A stretch of DNA of 21,579 nucleotides from UBA668 sp038234785 (lineage in GTDB: Bacteria > Actinomycetota > Acidimicrobiia > Acidimicrobiales > Ilumatobacteraceae): positions 1 through 21,579 of the forward strand of contig JBBQTC010000066.1 of assembly GCA_038234785.1 (NCBI GenBank), written 5' to 3'. Below the pieces are notes generated by a model that searched no databases, had not been told where the DNA came from, and saw only the letters and a program-made list of their open reading frames with translations. A program made the position numbers and the translations under genes. Positions 20,451 through 21,579 of the stretch are shown piece by piece; within the stretch, counting starts at the first letter, position 1; each line of letters starts with the position of its first letter.

Positions 20451-21223
20451 GCCGACTGGCGCTCGTCCGGCCGCCGAGTCCTCGTCTCGCGGAGGGTCTG
20501 CTCACCCACCTCGAACGTACGCAGGTCGACGTCGAACTCGCGTTGCGGCAGTGGGAGGACTACGTCGCTGCGCTCCACGCCGAAGGCTGGGCGACCGTGA
20601 GCGTCGACCGTGCGCCGGATTGTCCGGACAGTGCGTTCGTGGAGGACACGATGGTGGTCTTCTCAGACGTGGCCGTCGTCTCCCGTCCGGGGGCCGACGA
20701 GCGCAAGCCCGAGGTGACGGCAGCGGCCGCCGCAGTGCACGACCTCGGCTATCGCATCGTCACCATCGAGGCGCCGGGAACGCTCGACGGTGGCGACGTC
20801 CTGAAGGTCGGCGCCACGGTCTACGTCGGGCTCGGCGGTCGCACCAACGCCGATGGCATCGCCCAACTCGCCGCGGCGCTGGCGCCAGCCGGCGCGGTCG
20901 TGGTGACCGTTCCGGTGACAAAGGTGCTCCACCTCAAGTCGGCGGTCACGGCGCTGCCAGACGGCACGATCATCGGATGGCCGCCGGCGGTCGACGACCC
21001 GTCGCTGTTCCCGACGTTCCTGGCAATGCCCGAGCAGTCGGGCGCCCATGTGGTGGTGCTCGACAAGACCACCCTGCTCATCAGCGACGACTGCCCCCAG
21101 AGCGCTGCGCTGCTGCGAGCGCGTGGCTATCGGTTGGTCACCGTCGACATCGGCGAGTTCATCAAGCTCGAGGGCTGCGTCACCTGTCTCAGCGTCCGCT
21201 TGCGCGACGCACCGGCTCGGTAG
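20447..21223 (+). CDS. Dimethylargininase (DDAH)-like amidinohydrolase
   Basis: This 258-residue pentein-fold enzyme probably hydrolyses N-omega-methylated arginines to citrulline and a methylamine. Catalytic landmarks are H162 (VLHLKSAVTAL) and C247 (EGCVTCLSVR), with substrate-contacting E66-D67 (FVEDTMVV) and the DGGDVL loop at 114-119. Length fits bacterial DDAH. The start is TTG at 20447, overlapping the smpB stop as TTGA, so translation is coupled. No other start fits before the conserved RLALVRPPS opening. Arginine deiminase or another pentein is less likely from length and motifs. No arginine-pathway genes are adjacent. Confidence 0.86.
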   Translation: MSRLALVRPPSPRLAEGLLTHLERTQVDVELALRQWEDYVAALHAEGWATVSVDRAPDCPDSAFVEDTMVVFSDVAVVSRPGADERKPEVTAAAAAVHDLGYRIVTIEAPGTLDGGDVLKVGATVYVGLGGRTNADGIAQLAAALAPAGAVVVTVPVTKVLHLKSAVTALPDGTIIGWPPAVDDPSLFPTFLAMPEQSGAHVVVLDKTTLLISDDCPQSAALLRARGYRLVTVDIGEFIKLEGCVTCLSVRLRDAPAR

Positions 21224-21579
21224 CCGCGCGCCACGCCTCGCCGTACGCGGCGGCCAGCGTGTCGACGGTGTCGTGGGCGTTGAGCCCGCTCGGGTTGGGC
21301 AGCACCCACAACTCGGCGCCGGCGAGATCGTCCGGCTGCCGCCCGGCCGATGTTGCCGGTCGGCCGAACGCCTGGCGATATGCCGTCAACCCGAGCACGG
21401 CGACCACACGCGGCTGAGTGGACCGGACGAGCGCAGTGAGGCGTTCTCCACCGGCGCGGAGCTGCTCGACGCTCAGCTCGTCGGCCCGCGCCGTGGCCAC
21501 AGGGACGAGGTTGGTGATCCCGATGCCTGTCTCGATCAGCGCCCGCTGGTCCTCGTCGGCCAGCCCACCGCTGGCGTCG
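21189..21579 (-). CDS. mug: Mug-type mismatch uracil/thymine-DNA glycosylase, 5' end missing
   Basis: The visible 129 residues are the C-terminal part of a Mug/TDG-family DNA glycosylase, which removes uracil or thymine from G mismatches. GIGITNLVPVATARADEL, VVAVLGLTAYRQAF and WVLPNPSGLNAH match family motifs; the last is the DNA-penetrating NPSGLN loop. The N-terminal NPG-containing catalytic motif lies outside the window to the right. The reading frame is open to the edge. The frame also has an internal GTG at 21500, but conserved residues precede it, so it is not the start. The stop overlaps the DDAH gene by 35 bases on the opposite strand. Confidence 0.88.
   Translation of the reverse strand, partial: DASGGLADEDQRALIETGIGITNLVPVATARADELSVEQLRAGGERLTALVRSTQPRVVAVLGLTAYRQAFGRPATSAGRQPDDLAGAELWVLPNPSGLNAHDTVDTLAAAYGEAWRAATEPVRRASGR

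Overview
This is high-GC DNA densely packed with genes on both strands. It looks chromosomal and actinobacterial: there is an F420-type luciferase-like oxidoreductase, a SigE-family ECF sigma factor, many GTG starts, starts with little or no leader, and a mec-cysM-murI-rph-rdgB block in the same relative order as in Mycobacterium. I lean towards Acidimicrobiia (Ilumatobacter-like), but the sequence alone does not prove this. I see no insertion sequence, prophage, CRISPR array, rRNA or tmRNA. No gene-free stretch exceeds 300 bases; the longest is 5093-5344.

Region 1 (1-5092) is a divergent regulatory unit. A SufR-like winged-helix regulator with a cysteine-rich C-terminus reads rightward. Opposite it, a tightly packed four-gene leftward operon encodes an unusual 510-residue fold-type II PLP enzyme, a threonine synthase-like PLP enzyme with a cysteine-rich N-terminus, a DUF1992 protein and a choline-sulfatase that runs off the left edge. 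A perfect TTTGACA-N3-TGTCAAA palindrome lies at the operon start. I infer a redox- or Fe-S-responsive sulfur/amino-acid operon.

Region 2 (5093-10145) holds a G-run-rich intergenic stretch, a DUF1801 protein, a GT1 glycosyltransferase, a large HerA-type ATPase with a C-terminal extension, and a DUF2461 protein overlapping it tail to tail.

Region 3 (10146-13422) has tRNA-Leu(UAG), a glyoxalase-like gene whose stop codon lies antisense inside the tRNA T-loop, a short luciferase-like oxidoreductase, a D-threonine aldolase/D-serine dehydratase-like enzyme and a membrane-anchored endonuclease/exonuclease/phosphatase protein.

Region 4 (13406-19914, mostly leftward) is mec, cysM, murI, rph, rdgB, then a SigE-family sigma factor coupled to a single-pass seven-repeat beta-propeller protein that is probably its regulator. 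This matches the mycobacterial mec-cysO-cysM-(rhomboid)-murI-(Rv1339)-rph-rdgB block, but cysO is absent and an EamA transporter on the other strand sits between cysM and murI. cysM has its own promoter inside mec and a structured leader.

Region 5 (19915-21579) starts from a symmetric bidirectional promoter that drives mec leftward and smpB rightward. smpB is coupled to a dimethylargininase by a TTGA overlap. The window ends in a partial Mug-type uracil-DNA glycosylase on the minus strand.
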